Shown: piece after piece, positions 26,580 to 36,610 of the stretch
Position numbering within the stretch: position 1 is the stretch's first letter
Layout of the letters: each line of letters opens with the position of its first letter
Source of the DNA: Arthrobacter alkaliphilus
GTDB lineage: Bacteria; Actinomycetota; Actinomycetes; Actinomycetales; Micrococcaceae
Direction of reading: 5' to 3'
Assembly (NCBI RefSeq): GCF_021483235.1
Contig: NZ_JAKEEC010000021.1
Location: 8,058 to 64,486 of the forward strand
DNA length: 56,429 nucleotides
The notes under the pieces: model-generated
What the model was told of the DNA's origin: nothing
What the model saw: the letters and a program-made list of their open reading frames with translations, nothing else
The model's database searches: none
Position numbers and translations under genes: made by a program

Positions 26580-29117
26580 TTAACTTTCGCCGGCGTTCCC
26601 TTCTCCCCACGCCATGCTGGCGCCGACGGCGTCCACGGGCTGGGAAAGGGGAACGCCGGAGCCGTCACGACGGCCATGTTCTTGCGGGAGGGCGCGGGCA
26701 ACACCGGCGCTGGATGACGCCTTGGCAGGACCATGGCCCGCCCACCCGAGCAGGAGCATGTCTTCACCCTTGAGGAAACGGTGCGCCCGCACGCCTCCGG
26801 TGGCCCGGCCCTTGGCCGGGTACTCGTCGAACGGGGTGACCTTGGCCGTGCCGGGAGCGGTTCCCGGCAGCGCACCGTTGCTGCCCGCAATCGTCACGAC
26901 GACGGCGGCAGGGTCATTCGCCCGCACCGCGCCGAAGTGGATGACGGCGTCGCCGGCCGCCAGCTTGATTCCCGCCATGCCGCCCGCGGTACGGCCCTGT
27001 GGCCGGACGGCGGAGGCGCTGAAGCGCAGGAGCTGCGCAAGCCGGGTCACGAAGACGAGGTCGACGTCGTCGTCCCGGGCGGGATCCACGCCCACCACAG
27101 CGTCCTTGTCCTTGAGGGCAATGATTTCCCAGTCTTCCCGGTTCAAGGGGTACTCGGGCTGGACCCGCTTCACCACGCCCTGCGCCGTTCCGATCGCCAA
27201 CACCGTATCCAGCGGCACGAGCGCTACGAGCGATTCACCCTTGAGCAGGGTGATGAAGTCCTTCGCCGCGACGCCCCCTGCAAGGTTGGGCAGGCCGGAC
27301 ACGGCCGGGAGCGCCGGCATGTCCATGACCTGGACCCGCAGCATGCGGCCCTGCGACGTGACTGCGCCAATCTCGCCGCGCGCCGTTGTCTTGACCACGG
27401 AGCGGTAGACATCGTGCTTGCTCCGCGGGCCGGATTCGACCAACGGCTCCTGGTTGGACGTCCGCGCGATCTGGCCGGACGCGCTGAGGATTGCCCAGCA
27501 CGGGTCGTCGGGAATTTCGAGGGGGAGTGCGGCGGCCTTGCCCTTGCCCGCCGGGACGGCTGCGGCAAGTGCGGCGGCCACAGTGGGGGACACCGCTTCC
27601 GATTCGAGGAGGACGGTGCGCCGCGGGGTGCCGTACTTCTCGGCCACTTCGGCCAGTTCCCCGGACACCACTTCACGCAGGAGTACATCCGACGCCAGGA
27701 TCGCCTCGAGCTCGGCAATCTCGCGGCGCAGTTCGTCCTGCTCCTTCTCAAGCTCGATGCGCGAGTACTTGGTCAGCTGGCGCAGGCGGAGTTCCAGGAT
27801 GTAGTTGGCCTGGACCTCGGACAGGTCGTAGATCGACATCAACCGTTCGCGGGCCGCCGATGCCTCGTCCGAAGAGCGGATGATCTGGATGACCTCGTCG
27901 ATGTCGACGATCGCGATCAACAGGCCCTCCACCAGGTGGAGGCGGTCTTTTTTCTTTCCCAGGCGGAAGGCGGTGCGGCGGCGCACCACGGACAAGCGAT
28001 GGTCGACGTACACTTGGAGGAGTTGCAGCAGGCCGAGGGTCTGCGGCTGGCCGTCCACCAGGGTGACGTTGTTGATGCCGAAGGAGTCTTCCATCGGCGT
28101 GAACCGGTAGAGCTGCTGCAGCACGGCGTTGGGATTGAAGCCGTTCTTGATCTCGATCACGAGCCGCAGTCCGTGCTTGCGGTCAGTGAGGTCCAGGACA
28201 TCGCTGATGCCGCTCAGCTTTTTGGCGTTGACGGCATCCTTGATCTTTTCGATGACCTTCTCCGGACCCACCATGTAGGGGAGCTCGGTCACCACCAGGC
28301 CGGTGCGGCGCGCGGTCAGCTGCTCGACCTCCACCTTCGCGCGGGTCTTGAACGAACCGCGTCCCGTGGCATAGGCATCGCGGATGCCATCCAAGCCCAC
28401 GATCCGGCCGCCGGTAGGCAAGTCCGGACCCGGCACGAACCGCATGATGTCTTCCAGCGTGGCATCCGGGTTTGCGATGAGGTGCCGGGCGGCCGCGATG
28501 ACCTCGACGAGGTTGTGCGGGGCCATGTTGGTCGCCATGCCGACGGCGATCCCCGTGGTGCCGTTGACCAGCAGGTTGGGGAAAGCGGCCGGCAGGACAT
28601 CGGGCTGGGTGAGCTGGTTGTCGTAGTTGGGAACGAAGTCCACCACGTCTTCATCGAGGTGGTCGGTCATCGTCAGCGCCGCGGCGGCCAGCCTGGCCTC
28701 CGTGTAACGCGGGGCAGCCGGCCCGTCGTCGAGCGAACCGAAGTTGCCGTGGCCGTCAATCAGCGGAAGCCGCAACGAGAAGTCCTGTGCCATGCGCACC
28801 ATGGCGTCATAGATCGCCGCGTCACCGTGGGGGTGCAGCTTTCCCATGACTTCGCCCACCACGCGGGCGCTCTTCACATGGCCGCGGTCCGGGCGCAGGC
28901 CCATGTCGCTCATCATGTACAAGATGCGCCGCTGGACGGGTTTGAGGCCGTCGCGCGCATCCGGGAGCGCGCGGGAATAGATCACCGAATATGCGTACTC
29001 CAGGAAGGAGCCTTCCATTTCGGAAGTGACGTCGATATCGATGATGTTCTCGGTGAAGTCCCCGTCGACGGCGGCAGAGGCCGCGTTTGCGCGGGAGGGA
29101 CTTTGGCTTCGTGCCAT
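26580..29117 (-). CDS. parC: DNA topoisomerase IV subunit A
   Basis: 845 aa, the DNA-cleaving subunit that partners the ParE at 14348. The catalytic tyrosine is Y138 in PRYTEARL. The quinolone-resistance region reads [17 protein letters not shown], with alanine (A100) where sensitive enzymes carry the drug-contacting serine. The C-terminal beta-pinwheel is degenerate and lacks the GyrA box (QRRGGKG), supporting ParC over GyrA. It is divergent from the acetyltransferase gene at 29172, with a 54-bp shared promoter region. The N-terminal 20 residues are a poorly conserved extension. Confidence 0.92.
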   Translation of the reverse strand: MARSQSPSRANAASAAVDGDFTENIIDIDVTSEMEGSFLEYAYSVIYSRALPDARDGLKPVQRRILYMMSDMGLRPDRGHVKSARVVGEVMGKLHPHGDAAIYDAMVRMAQDFSLRLPLIDGHGNFGSLDDGPAAPRYTEARLAAAALTMTDHLDEDVVDFVPNYDNQLTQPDVLPAAFPNLLVNGTTGIAVGMATNMAPHNLVEVIAAARHLIANPDATLEDIMRFVPGPDLPTGGRIVGLDGIRDAYATGRGSFKTRAKVEVEQLTARRTGLVVTELPYMVGPEKVIEKIKDAVNAKKLSGISDVLDLTDRKHGLRLVIEIKNGFNPNAVLQQLYRFTPMEDSFGINNVTLVDGQPQTLGLLQLLQVYVDHRLSVVRRRTAFRLGKKKDRLHLVEGLLIAIVDIDEVIQIIRSSDEASAARERLMSIYDLSEVQANYILELRLRQLTKYSRIELEKEQDELRREIAELEAILASDVLLREVVSGELAEVAEKYGTPRRTVLLESEAVSPTVAAALAAAVPAGKGKAAALPLEIPDDPCWAILSASGQIARTSNQEPLVESGPRSKHDVYRSVVKTTARGEIGAVTSQGRMLRVQVMDMPALPAVSGLPNLAGGVAAKDFITLLKGESLVALVPLDTVLAIGTAQGVVKRVQPEYPLNREDWEIIALKDKDAVVGVDPARDDDVDLVFVTRLAQLLRFSASAVRPQGRTAGGMAGIKLAAGDAVIHFGAVRANDPAAVVVTIAGSNGALPGTAPGTAKVTPFDEYPAKGRATGGVRAHRFLKGEDMLLLGWAGHGPAKASSSAGVARALPQEHGRRDGSGVPLSQPVDAVGASMAWGEGNAGES

Positions 29118-29159
29118 GGAGTCGGTGGATCCTTAAACGTGTACTGCGGAAGACTTAGC

Positions 29160-29172
29160 TAGGCTAAGCCTA
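29160..29172 (+). promoter_or_regulatory. 13-bp palindrome overlapping the -10 and start of the Pat-like gene
   Basis: TAGGCT-A-AGCCTA spans 29160-29172. Its left arm TAGGCT is a TAnnnT -10 box 6 nt before the ATG at 29172, so the mRNA is probably leaderless and the palindrome could be an operator. It resembles part of the IdeR/DtxR consensus. Confidence 0.35.
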
Positions 29173-31865
29173 TGGTGGATCAGCGCGGCGCCGGCGTATA
29201 TCCGGAATATTGGGAGGCCGATGTCGTGCTTCGGGACGGCGGAACGGCCCACTTGAGACCAATCTCACCCGAAGACGCCGACGCCCTCCAGGCCTTCCAC
29301 ACGGCGCAGTCCGAGACGTCCATCTACATGCGGTTCTTCTCGTTCAAATCGAGGCTTTCGAGCAAGGAACTCCGCCGTTTCACCGAGGTGGACCACAAGG
29401 ACCGGGTGGCGTTCGTCATCACCATCGGCGGCGAGATCGTCGGTGTCGGCCGCTACGACAGGCTCAACGACCGCACCGAAGCCGAAGTGGCCTTCAATAT
29501 TTCCGACGCCCAGCAGGGGCGGGGCATCGGCTCGATACTCCTCGAACACTTGGCTGCGGCCGCCCGGGAGAACGGCATCCGCCGCTTCACGGCCGAGGTC
29601 CTGCCGGAGAACCGCAAGATGCTCCGGGTCTTCGCCGATGCAGGCTATGAGCTGGCGCGCAAATTCGACGACGGCGTGGTCAGCGTCGAATTCAATATCA
29701 ACCCCACCGAAAAATCCCTCGCCGTCATGGAATCGCGGGAACACCGTGCCGAGGCCCGGAGCGTACGCGACTTGCTGGCGCCGTCGTCGATCGCCGTGGT
29801 GGGCGCGAGCCGCAGGTGGGGCACCGTGGGGCACCAATTGCTGGAGCACGTCCTGGCAGGTGGCTTCACCGGCGCCGTCTACGCGGTCAACCCTGAAGCA
29901 TTCGAGCTGGCCGGCATGAAGTCCTTCGCGCGGATCGCTGACGTCCCCGGGCCGGTGCAACTCGCCGTCGTGGCCGTTCCTTACGAGGAAGTGCCGAAGG
30001 TCGTGGACGAGTGCGGGGCGGCCGGAGTCAAAGGCCTCGTGGTGGCCACGGCCGGGTACGCGGACGACGGCGAGCGGGGGTTGCGGAGGCAGCGGGAGCT
30101 CGTGCGCCAGGCGAGGTCCTACGGGATGCGGGTGATCGGCCCCGAGTCCTTGGGGATCGTGAACACGAACCCGGAGGTTTCCCTCAACGCGTCGATGGCC
30201 CCCAAGCTGCCGCAGCGCGGGGGATTGGGGCTGTTTTCGCAATCTGCGGCCATCGGGGTTTCCGTTTACGCGTCAGCGAGCCGCCGGGGCCTGGGCCTTT
30301 CTTCCGTCTTGTCCGCCGGCAACCGGGCCGATGTCTCCGGCAACGACGTCATGCAGTTCTGGGAGGACGATCCCGATACCGCCGCCGTCGGACTCTACCT
30401 GGAGTCGATCGGCAATCCCCGCAAGTTCTCCCGCCTGGCCCGCCGCTTGTCGCGCAGCAAGCCGGTCATCGTCGCCAAATCGGATGTGACGGGGCTGCGC
30501 CTACCGCCGGGCCACGTGGTCAGGACCACCTTGGCGCCCGCGGCGGCCCTCGACGCGATGATGCGCCAAGCCGGCGTCATCGCCGTCGAAACCATCGAGC
30601 AACTCATGGATGTGGCGCAGATCGTTTCGAGCCAGCCCCTGCCCAAGGGCCCCGCGCTCGCCGTCTACAGCAATGCCGCGGCCTTCGGCAAGGTCGTGGC
30701 GGACAACGCCGCACCCCACGGGCTCGTAGTCGACCGGATAGTCACCGACGTGGACCTGAACGCGGGGATGTCCGTGGCGAAGGAAGGGCTGCGCCGCAGC
30801 CTCCGGAAGAATCTCGCGGACGAAGCCGTGCATGCGGTGGTGGCGGCCATGGTGCCGTCCCGCAGCCTCACGATGGAAGCAATCGCCGGAGTGCTGGCCG
30901 AATGCGCGGCGGAGGCAGGTAAGCCCGTCGTGGCGGCGTTCACCGGGATCCTCGACGCTTCCGTCCACTTGGATGGATTGCTCGCCGCGAATGGTGACTC
31001 CGGGCCGGCTCTACCTTGCTACTCCAGCGCCGGCAGCGCGGTGGCGGCGCTCGCGGCCGTGGTCCGTTACGCGCAATGGCTGGACCGGGACCAGGGGGTG
31101 TTCGTTGAGCCTGCCGGTTGCGACCGTGAGGGCACCAGCGAACACATCGAACGCCTCCTCTCTTCCGTCCCGGGGGAGCAATTGGTCCGGCTCGACGACG
31201 GCGAAGCGGCGGCGCTGCTGTCCCGTTACGGGATCCCCGTGGTGCCCTCGGCGGTGTTCGGGAGCGACGACGAAGCGGTTGCCGCCGCCGACCGGCTCGG
31301 TTGGCCCGTGGTGATCAAGACCACTGATCCCGCCCTCCGGCACCGCCTGGACCTGGGCGGCGTGCGCCTCGACATCGAGGATGCGGACTCGCTGCGGCGC
31401 AACATCGCGCAGATGCGCCGGGCCCTCGAGCCCTATGGTTCACCGGCCATAGAGGTGCAGTCCATGGTCTCCGTGGGGCAGGCCTGCACCTTCCGGGCTA
31501 TCGAGGATCCGCTCCTGGGGCCCGTGGTGTCCTTCGGTTTGGCGGGCGACGCCGTGAATCTCCTCGACGATTGGGCACACCGGGTGCCTCCCCTGTCCTC
31601 TACCGATCTTCACGACTTCATCAGGGCCCCCCGGGCTTCCCTGAAACTATTCGGCTACCAAGGGTTGCCGGCAGTGGACGTGGCGGCCCTCGAAGACCTG
31701 GGAGCGCGGCTGGCCCGGCTCAAGGACGAGCACCCCGAGATTGCGCTTGTGGAGTTCAACCCCGTCCTGGCCGGGACGCGTGGCGCGAAAATCCTTTCCG
31801 CCGAGGTGTGGATCGGGAACGCCGCGCAGCGGACGGACAGTGCCCGCCGGGCGATGCTCGGCTGA
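29172..31865 (+). CDS. Pat-like protein lysine acetyltransferase (GNAT plus NDP-forming acyl-CoA synthetase-like domain)
   Basis: 897 aa. Residues about 15-175 are a GNAT domain (acetyl-CoA loop QQGRGIGSILLEH). Then come a CoA-binding Rossmann domain (SSIAVVGASRRWGTVGHQLL), a succinyl-CoA-synthetase-like flavodoxin domain, and a C-terminal ATP-grasp (from about 660). This GNAT-first order is that of Streptomyces-type PatA and reverses Salmonella Pat. These enzymes acetylate acyl-CoA synthetases to switch them off. The loop that holds the phosphohistidine in active NDP-forming synthetases reads GHVVRTTLAP here; by alignment V449 replaces the His, suggesting a regulatory pseudo-enzyme domain. 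ATG or the following GTG may start. Confidence 0.85.
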   Translation: MVDQRGAGVYPEYWEADVVLRDGGTAHLRPISPEDADALQAFHTAQSETSIYMRFFSFKSRLSSKELRRFTEVDHKDRVAFVITIGGEIVGVGRYDRLNDRTEAEVAFNISDAQQGRGIGSILLEHLAAAARENGIRRFTAEVLPENRKMLRVFADAGYELARKFDDGVVSVEFNINPTEKSLAVMESREHRAEARSVRDLLAPSSIAVVGASRRWGTVGHQLLEHVLAGGFTGAVYAVNPEAFELAGMKSFARIADVPGPVQLAVVAVPYEEVPKVVDECGAAGVKGLVVATAGYADDGERGLRRQRELVRQARSYGMRVIGPESLGIVNTNPEVSLNASMAPKLPQRGGLGLFSQSAAIGVSVYASASRRGLGLSSVLSAGNRADVSGNDVMQFWEDDPDTAAVGLYLESIGNPRKFSRLARRLSRSKPVIVAKSDVTGLRLPPGHVVRTTLAPAAALDAMMRQAGVIAVETIEQLMDVAQIVSSQPLPKGPALAVYSNAAAFGKVVADNAAPHGLVVDRIVTDVDLNAGMSVAKEGLRRSLRKNLADEAVHAVVAAMVPSRSLTMEAIAGVLAECAAEAGKPVVAAFTGILDASVHLDGLLAANGDSGPALPCYSSAGSAVAALAAVVRYAQWLDRDQGVFVEPAGCDREGTSEHIERLLSSVPGEQLVRLDDGEAAALLSRYGIPVVPSAVFGSDDEAVAAADRLGWPVVIKTTDPALRHRLDLGGVRLDIEDADSLRRNIAQMRRALEPYGSPAIEVQSMVSVGQACTFRAIEDPLLGPVVSFGLAGDAVNLLDDWAHRVPPLSSTDLHDFIRAPRASLKLFGYQGLPAVDVAALEDLGARLARLKDEHPEIALVEFNPVLAGTRGAKILSAEVWIGNAAQRTDSARRAMLG

Positions 31866-31931
31866 TTTGACGGCAGTCGGTCGGATGGACTTGCGTTATG
31901 AAGTCCCCAGCCGATCTGTGAAAATGGGGGA

Positions 31932-32660
31932 ATGAGCTCGAAGTCCCCGACGCCTCCGTCCGGTCCGGCTACCACCGGGCACCATGCAGCACACAACCAC
32001 AGCTCGCAGGGGCAGAGCCTGGACCAGGCGCTTCAACGGGCAGGTTTCTATCCTGTCCTGGTTGCCGATGTTGTGGCCGATGCCTTGGACGGGCGCGACT
32101 GCCTTGCGCACCTGGTGCATTTGGAAACACATTTCGATCGCGCCGAGGTCCGGCGGCACATCACTGTCCTGGTCCTGACCGAGGACATGCTGGTGATCAC
32201 CCACGTTGACGACCAGCAGCTTGACGAAGCCGGCGAGCAGATCGTCGCCCAGATTTCCACGGAGTCCGTGCCCGTGGCGCAGATCCGTTCGGTGGTCCTC
32301 AGCTATATGTACGCGCAGCCGCAGAACTACACTCCAAGCGACCCCGTCAGGGAGCTGACCCTCTCCATTGCCTGGTCCGGAGGCCAGCGCCTGGATGTGG
32401 GACCCGCCAGTTGCGGCGATCCGCAATGCGAAGCCGACCACGGGTACACGGGCACCATCTCCCAGGAGGACATCGTGCTGCGGATCAGCTCCGAGGCCGA
32501 TGGGCCCCGTGCTGTCCAGGATGCGAAGGTCTTCGCCCGTGCGCTCCGCGCCGTGAATACAGGCGCCGCCGGGCCCGCAGTCCACCCGGGCACCATCTCC
32601 GCTCCGCGAGTGCGCTCCGGCGTTTTCGGCAACAGGCTGAGCCGCGGGCACCAGCGCTGA
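31932..32660 (+). CDS. DUF5998 family protein
   Basis: 242 aa soluble protein. Core LDQALQRAGFYPVLVADVVADAL and RRHITVLVLTEDMLVITHVDD match an actinobacterial family of unknown function that is regularly encoded next to the following phosphodiesterase. GGGGGA immediately before the ATG is close but may serve as ribosome-binding site. A C-x4-C-x4-H arrangement (SCGDPQCEADHG) could bind metal. The stop TGA overlaps the next ATG by 1 nt, so the two proteins are translationally coupled. Confidence 0.75.
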   Translation: MSSKSPTPPSGPATTGHHAAHNHSSQGQSLDQALQRAGFYPVLVADVVADALDGRDCLAHLVHLETHFDRAEVRRHITVLVLTEDMLVITHVDDQQLDEAGEQIVAQISTESVPVAQIRSVVLSYMYAQPQNYTPSDPVRELTLSIAWSGGQRLDVGPASCGDPQCEADHGYTGTISQEDIVLRISSEADGPRAVQDAKVFARALRAVNTGAAGPAVHPGTISAPRVRSGVFGNRLSRGHQR

Positions 32661-33889
32661 TGGCGACGTCGGAACCCGTCGCCCAGGACACTGTCCCCGT
32701 TTCCAGCGCCATCCCCGAGCTTCCGGGTGCGCCGCTGTACGGCAACAAATCGATCGCGGAGGTCTTCACCAGCGCCGCGGCGTCCATGGGCTTGCCCGGC
32801 TTCGAAAACAAGCTGCACTTGCCCCCATCGCAACGCGTCTGTGTCGTTCTCGCCGACGGCCTGGGGCGCAACCTCCTGAAACAGAAGGCCGCGCACACTC
32901 CGTTTCTGCGGTCAGTGGCGAATGCCGGGCAGGGAGCCGTCCCGGTATGGCTCGATTCAGCTTTTCCTTCCACCACGGCTTCCTCGTTGGCGAGCCTTGG
33001 AACCGGCCGTACGCCCGGTGAACACGGCATGGTGGGCTACGACGTCCTGGACCCGGCCCAGGACAAGGTAGTCAACTTGCTCGGCAATTGGGACACCGGA
33101 GTCGACCCCCTGAGGTGGCAGCCTTTCCCGACGCTTTTCGAACGAATGGCTCCCGAGGCCGACGTCGTCACCGTGAGCCTGCCCCAATTCGGCGGGTCAC
33201 CGATGACCCGTGCGGCGCTGCGCGGAAGCCGGTTCGTGGGCGGCAGTTCGCTCCATGCCAGGACGGCCCTGGCGGGGGAGGAAATGGCCGCGGGAACCCC
33301 CACGCTCATGTACTTCTACGTCAACGAGTTGGACAAAGCCGGGCACCGCTTCGGCTGCCAGTCGGACCGCTGGGAACACCAGCTCGAGGAAATCGATTCA
33401 ACGGTGAAGAGGCTCTCTGCGTCACTGCCGGCGGGGACCACCATCCTGCTTACCGGCGACCACGGAATGGTCGACGTCCCGGAGTCGCAGCGCATCGACT
33501 ATTCCGCCGATCCGGCCCTGGTTGCCGGGGTCCGGCACACCGCTGGCGAGCCACGCATGGTCCACCTGTACCTAGAGCCCGACGCCGGAGACCGCCACAG
33601 TGAGGCCCTCCTGCAAGCCTGGCGGTCCCGCTTCGGCGAGCGGATCTGGGCCTTCACGCGCGGGCAAGCGCTGGAAGCCGGACTCTTCGGTGCCCTGCGG
33701 GCAGAGGTTTCCCCCAGGATCGGGGATGTCATGATTGCCGCGCGCGATGCCTTGGCGCTCTACGACGTCCGGCGTGTCCGTCCGACTGCCTTGGAGGTGG
33801 TGGGGCAACACGGTTCCCTGACCAAGGCGGAGCGCGAAGTTCCGCTGCTGTGCTTCCAGGCCGCCGGTCCCAAAGGCCGTCGTGGCTGA
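32660..33889 (+). CDS. Alkaline phosphatase-superfamily nucleotide pyrophosphatase/phosphodiesterase
   Basis: 409 aa. Metal-dependent phosphodiesterase fold: first metal aspartate in VCVVLADGLGRNLL, nucleophile region FPSTTASSLASLGTGRTPGE, metal ligands in NELDKAGHRFG and TGDHGMVDV, and a last histidine in HTAGEPRM. No signal peptide is seen, so it appears cytoplasmic. It is coupled to the DUF5998 gene upstream (TGATG) and overlaps tdk by 8 nt downstream. Substrate is unknown; the tdk neighbour hints at nucleotide metabolism. Confidence 0.87.
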   Translation: MATSEPVAQDTVPVSSAIPELPGAPLYGNKSIAEVFTSAAASMGLPGFENKLHLPPSQRVCVVLADGLGRNLLKQKAAHTPFLRSVANAGQGAVPVWLDSAFPSTTASSLASLGTGRTPGEHGMVGYDVLDPAQDKVVNLLGNWDTGVDPLRWQPFPTLFERMAPEADVVTVSLPQFGGSPMTRAALRGSRFVGGSSLHARTALAGEEMAAGTPTLMYFYVNELDKAGHRFGCQSDRWEHQLEEIDSTVKRLSASLPAGTTILLTGDHGMVDVPESQRIDYSADPALVAGVRHTAGEPRMVHLYLEPDAGDRHSEALLQAWRSRFGERIWAFTRGQALEAGLFGALRAEVSPRIGDVMIAARDALALYDVRRVRPTALEVVGQHGSLTKAEREVPLLCFQAAGPKGRRG

Positions 33890-34613
33890 ACTCATCTTCT
33901 TCTCCGGGACCATGGACTGCGGCAAGTCCACGCTTGCTTTGCAGATGGACTACAACCACCGTGCGCGCGGCAGGGGCGGGGTCCGCTTCAGCCGCAACGA
34001 CCGCGCCGGAGTTTCCGTCATTTCCAGCCGGCTCGGGCTCCAGACGGACGCGGTGGAAGTGAACGACACCACCGATTTCTGGGATGAGGTGGTCCGCCGC
34101 CGGACCACGGGCCTCAAGGTGGATTACCTGATCTGTGACGAGGCCCAGTTCTACTCACCGGCGCAAGTGGAGCAACTGGCCCGCGTGGTCGACGAGATGG
34201 ATGTGGACGTTTTCGCATTCGGAATCACGTCCGACTTCCGCACCCGGTTGTTTCCCGGATCCCAGCGTTTCGTGGAACTCGCGGACAAGATCCAGGTCCT
34301 GCAGGTCGAAGCTCTTTGCTGGTGCGGCCGCCGGGCAACACACAATGCGCGGACTGTGGACGGCATCATGGTGGTCGAAGGCGAGCAGGTCGTGGTGGGA
34401 GACGTTGCCCGGGAGGCAGGCCAAGCGGAGCCAGGCCAAGCCGAGGCCACCCCGGAGCAGAGCGACTCGCCGCAACCGGTCGTCGGGTACGAGACCCTGT
34501 GCCGCAGGCACTACATGCGCCGGGTCACCGCGCATGGAGCCAACCTCATGGCGAGCCGGGATCAGTTGCTGCCGTTCGACGTCGACGCTTGCCTTTGGCA
34601 CGGTGCCGGCTGA
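33882..34613 (+). CDS. tdk: Thymidine kinase
   Basis: 243 aa, GTG start inside the previous gene. It phosphorylates thymidine with ATP in the salvage pathway. P-loop GTMDCGKSTLAL, Walker B-like DEAQFY, and a zinc-binding lasso region with CWCGR and, after a 60-residue stretch, LCRRH. An Ala/Gln/Pro-rich insertion (AGQAEPGQAEATPEQ) before the last cysteine makes it about 45 residues longer than the E. coli-type enzyme. Dut (37226) is another thymidine-nucleotide enzyme close by. Confidence 0.93.
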   Translation: MAELIFFSGTMDCGKSTLALQMDYNHRARGRGGVRFSRNDRAGVSVISSRLGLQTDAVEVNDTTDFWDEVVRRRTTGLKVDYLICDEAQFYSPAQVEQLARVVDEMDVDVFAFGITSDFRTRLFPGSQRFVELADKIQVLQVEALCWCGRRATHNARTVDGIMVVEGEQVVVGDVAREAGQAEPGQAEATPEQSDSPQPVVGYETLCRRHYMRRVTAHGANLMASRDQLLPFDVDACLWHGAG

Positions 34614-34636
34614 AGCCGCAACGACGTGAACGCTGC

Positions 34637-36028
34637 TTAGTCTCCGCGGGTCCCGAAGACGATTTCATCCCAGCTGGGAATGCTGGAGCGCTTGGGGCGT
34701 GACGGCTGGCGCTCGGCCGGCTCGGCGTCCGAAGATTCGTCATCCTTCTGCCCGGGGCGGGCGTGCTTCGGCTCGTCGCGATCCTGCCGGGGAGCGCCGC
34801 CGAGCAATTCGTCCAGGCCCGCCCGCGGTGACGGTGTGGCTGTGGTCCGTGCCTCGTCCTGGCCGGACTGGCCGGACTGGCCGGACTGGCCGCCGTTGTC
34901 GCTTCTGCCGCGCAGCATGGTCACGGGGCGGAGGGGGCCGGGGATCACCGTGATTTCACGGGTATCAGTGCTGACGCCATCGTGGAGATGGAGGGAATCA
35001 TTTTCCTTGTCGTCGTGATTGGGGGCCAGGCTCAGCCGCGAAAGCATGGAAGCCCGCGCGTCACGGCGGCTGGGGGCGGGCGCGGCTTCGGTCGGCTGCC
35101 GCTCCTCGTCCGTGTCTGCCGGCTGATCGTCCGCTGTTCCGGCGTCCGTTGTTCCCTCTTCGACGTCGGCCGGCCGCGGGTGGGCAGCCGGGATGCCGCT
35201 GCTCAGCAGCAGTGCCAAGGCGTCGTCACCGTCTTCGTCAAGCCCCAGCCTTTGTCCGCGGCGCGAGCGCAACATATCCAGGAGCCCATCGGCTTCCTTC
35301 GTGGCAGCGGCGGCAGCCGCGCGCGCGGTGCTCCCGGCGTCGGCCTCGAAGTCGAAGGGCCGGTCGGAGACTGCAGTGAGCCGCCGCGCCGGTACGGGTC
35401 CATCGAGGGGTTCCAGTTCGCTGAGCTGCTGGGCCCAGCGGTTGGCGTTCTGGATGGACTTGCGGGCGGGATTGAACGTCCACATTGCCGGTGGTTCTTC
35501 GCCGATGCTTTCCAGGTTGCCCGGCGTGGTTTCGAAGCGTGCGACGACGGTCCAGGTGCCATCCGTCCGGCGCCAGGAATCCCACTCCACGGCCGAGGAA
35601 TCGATTCCGTGGGCCCTCAGCCGATGTGCGACCATGTCGCCCAAGCTCGCGGGTTCGTCGCCGAACGCTGCACGATAAGCGTCGTGGCCGGGGGCGGGGG
35701 TAGCGACTTCGACTTTGCGGGCCTGCTGGGCAATGTACTCGCGCTCCGCGAGCACAGGCCCCTCATACCGCTGGACGTTGGCGAGCGGCAGCCCGGACAG
35801 CTCTGCGACCTCCGCTGCCGTTGCGCCGCTGCGGATGCGGGACTGGATGTCACGGGGGGACATGGCGACGGGCGTGATCGCGGCACGTGCCGCTACTTGG
35901 GCAGGCGTCCGGCTCGCTGCAGCCCGCAACGCCTCATCAATCGGAAGCTGGAACATCTCGCCGCCGGTACCGCTCAACAGGAGATGTCCGCCGTCGTCGT
36001 GGACGCCAACCAGCCGTAGATCCCGCAT
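34637..36028 (-). CDS. sepH: SepH-type cell division regulator (DUF3071)
   Basis: 463 aa. SepH binds FtsZ and promotes its assembly at division sites in actinobacteria. The N-terminal 165 residues (MRDLRLVGVHDDGGHLLLS, helix-turn-helix-like segment ATAAEVAELSGLPLANVQRYEG) are the conserved domain. The rest is a disordered acidic/Gln-rich linker with SGQ repeats and a short conserved C-terminal end (PSWDEIVFGTRGD). The ATG at 36028 is chosen because GGAGG sits 5 nt upstream; the in-frame ATG at 36043 would place that signal inside the gene. Convergent with tdk. Confidence 0.9.
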   Translation of the reverse strand: MRDLRLVGVHDDGGHLLLSGTGGEMFQLPIDEALRAAASRTPAQVAARAAITPVAMSPRDIQSRIRSGATAAEVAELSGLPLANVQRYEGPVLAEREYIAQQARKVEVATPAPGHDAYRAAFGDEPASLGDMVAHRLRAHGIDSSAVEWDSWRRTDGTWTVVARFETTPGNLESIGEEPPAMWTFNPARKSIQNANRWAQQLSELEPLDGPVPARRLTAVSDRPFDFEADAGSTARAAAAAATKEADGLLDMLRSRRGQRLGLDEDGDDALALLLSSGIPAAHPRPADVEEGTTDAGTADDQPADTDEERQPTEAAPAPSRRDARASMLSRLSLAPNHDDKENDSLHLHDGVSTDTREITVIPGPLRPVTMLRGRSDNGGQSGQSGQSGQDEARTTATPSPRAGLDELLGGAPRQDRDEPKHARPGQKDDESSDAEPAERQPSRPKRSSIPSWDEIVFGTRGD

Positions 36029-36310
36029 AAAATCCTCCACCATGGCCTATCTGACATTCGAAACTCTGCCACCCGGTAGGGCCTTTTCCTACTAGGACAA
36101 AGGGCGCGCCGCGATATTCCGCGATTTTCGGCATCCCGTGGGTACGCGACCGGAACGGGGTTATGGACATCCGGGTCGTGCCGGAGGACAATCTGCCCGG
36201 TATAGGGCACAAAAAGGCTGTCCGCTGCGTTACATCCTTAGACCGGAGCAGGTCCGGCCAACAGGACCCCAAGCCTGCGTGAGGTACCGGCGAGAAACGA
36301 AGAAGGGACC

Positions 36311-36610
36311 ATGGCAACGGACTACGACGCCCCTCGGAAGACCGAAGAAGACTCCGAGGACTCGATCGAGGAACTCAAGTCGCATCGCACCGAAAAGCAG
36401 TCGTCATCGGCTGTGGACATCGATGAGACTGACCTCGCGGACGCCTACGAGCTGCCCGGGGCGGACTTGTCCGGCGAAGAGTTGCTGGTCCGCGTGCTCC
36501 CGCCGCAGGCGGACGAATTTACTTGCTTCAATTGCTTCCTCGTCAAGCACCGCTCCCAGATTGCGCGGGAGAAGGACGGGCATCTTTACTGCAAGGAATG
36601 CGAGAGCTAG
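36311..36610 (+). CDS. DUF4193 family small zinc-ribbon protein
   Basis: 99 aa, acidic N-terminus and two CxxC pairs (C72/C75 in TCFNCF, C94/C97 in YCKECES) that should hold one zinc. The family is nearly universal in actinobacteria and often very abundant; function is unknown. GAAGGGACC precedes the ATG. The 282-bp region upstream (36029-36310) is divergent from sepH and contains promoter-like TATAGG at 36200-36205. Its stop shares CTAG with the convergent DUF3093 gene. Confidence 0.88.
   Translation: MATDYDAPRKTEEDSEDSIEELKSHRTEKQSSSAVDIDETDLADAYELPGADLSGEELLVRVLPPQADEFTCFNCFLVKHRSQIAREKDGHLYCKECES

Noticed and set aside
26733..29162. 809-codon open frame antisense to parC
   Set aside because: Composition is that of the reverse complement of a real gene; parC on the other strand has complete catalytic motifs.
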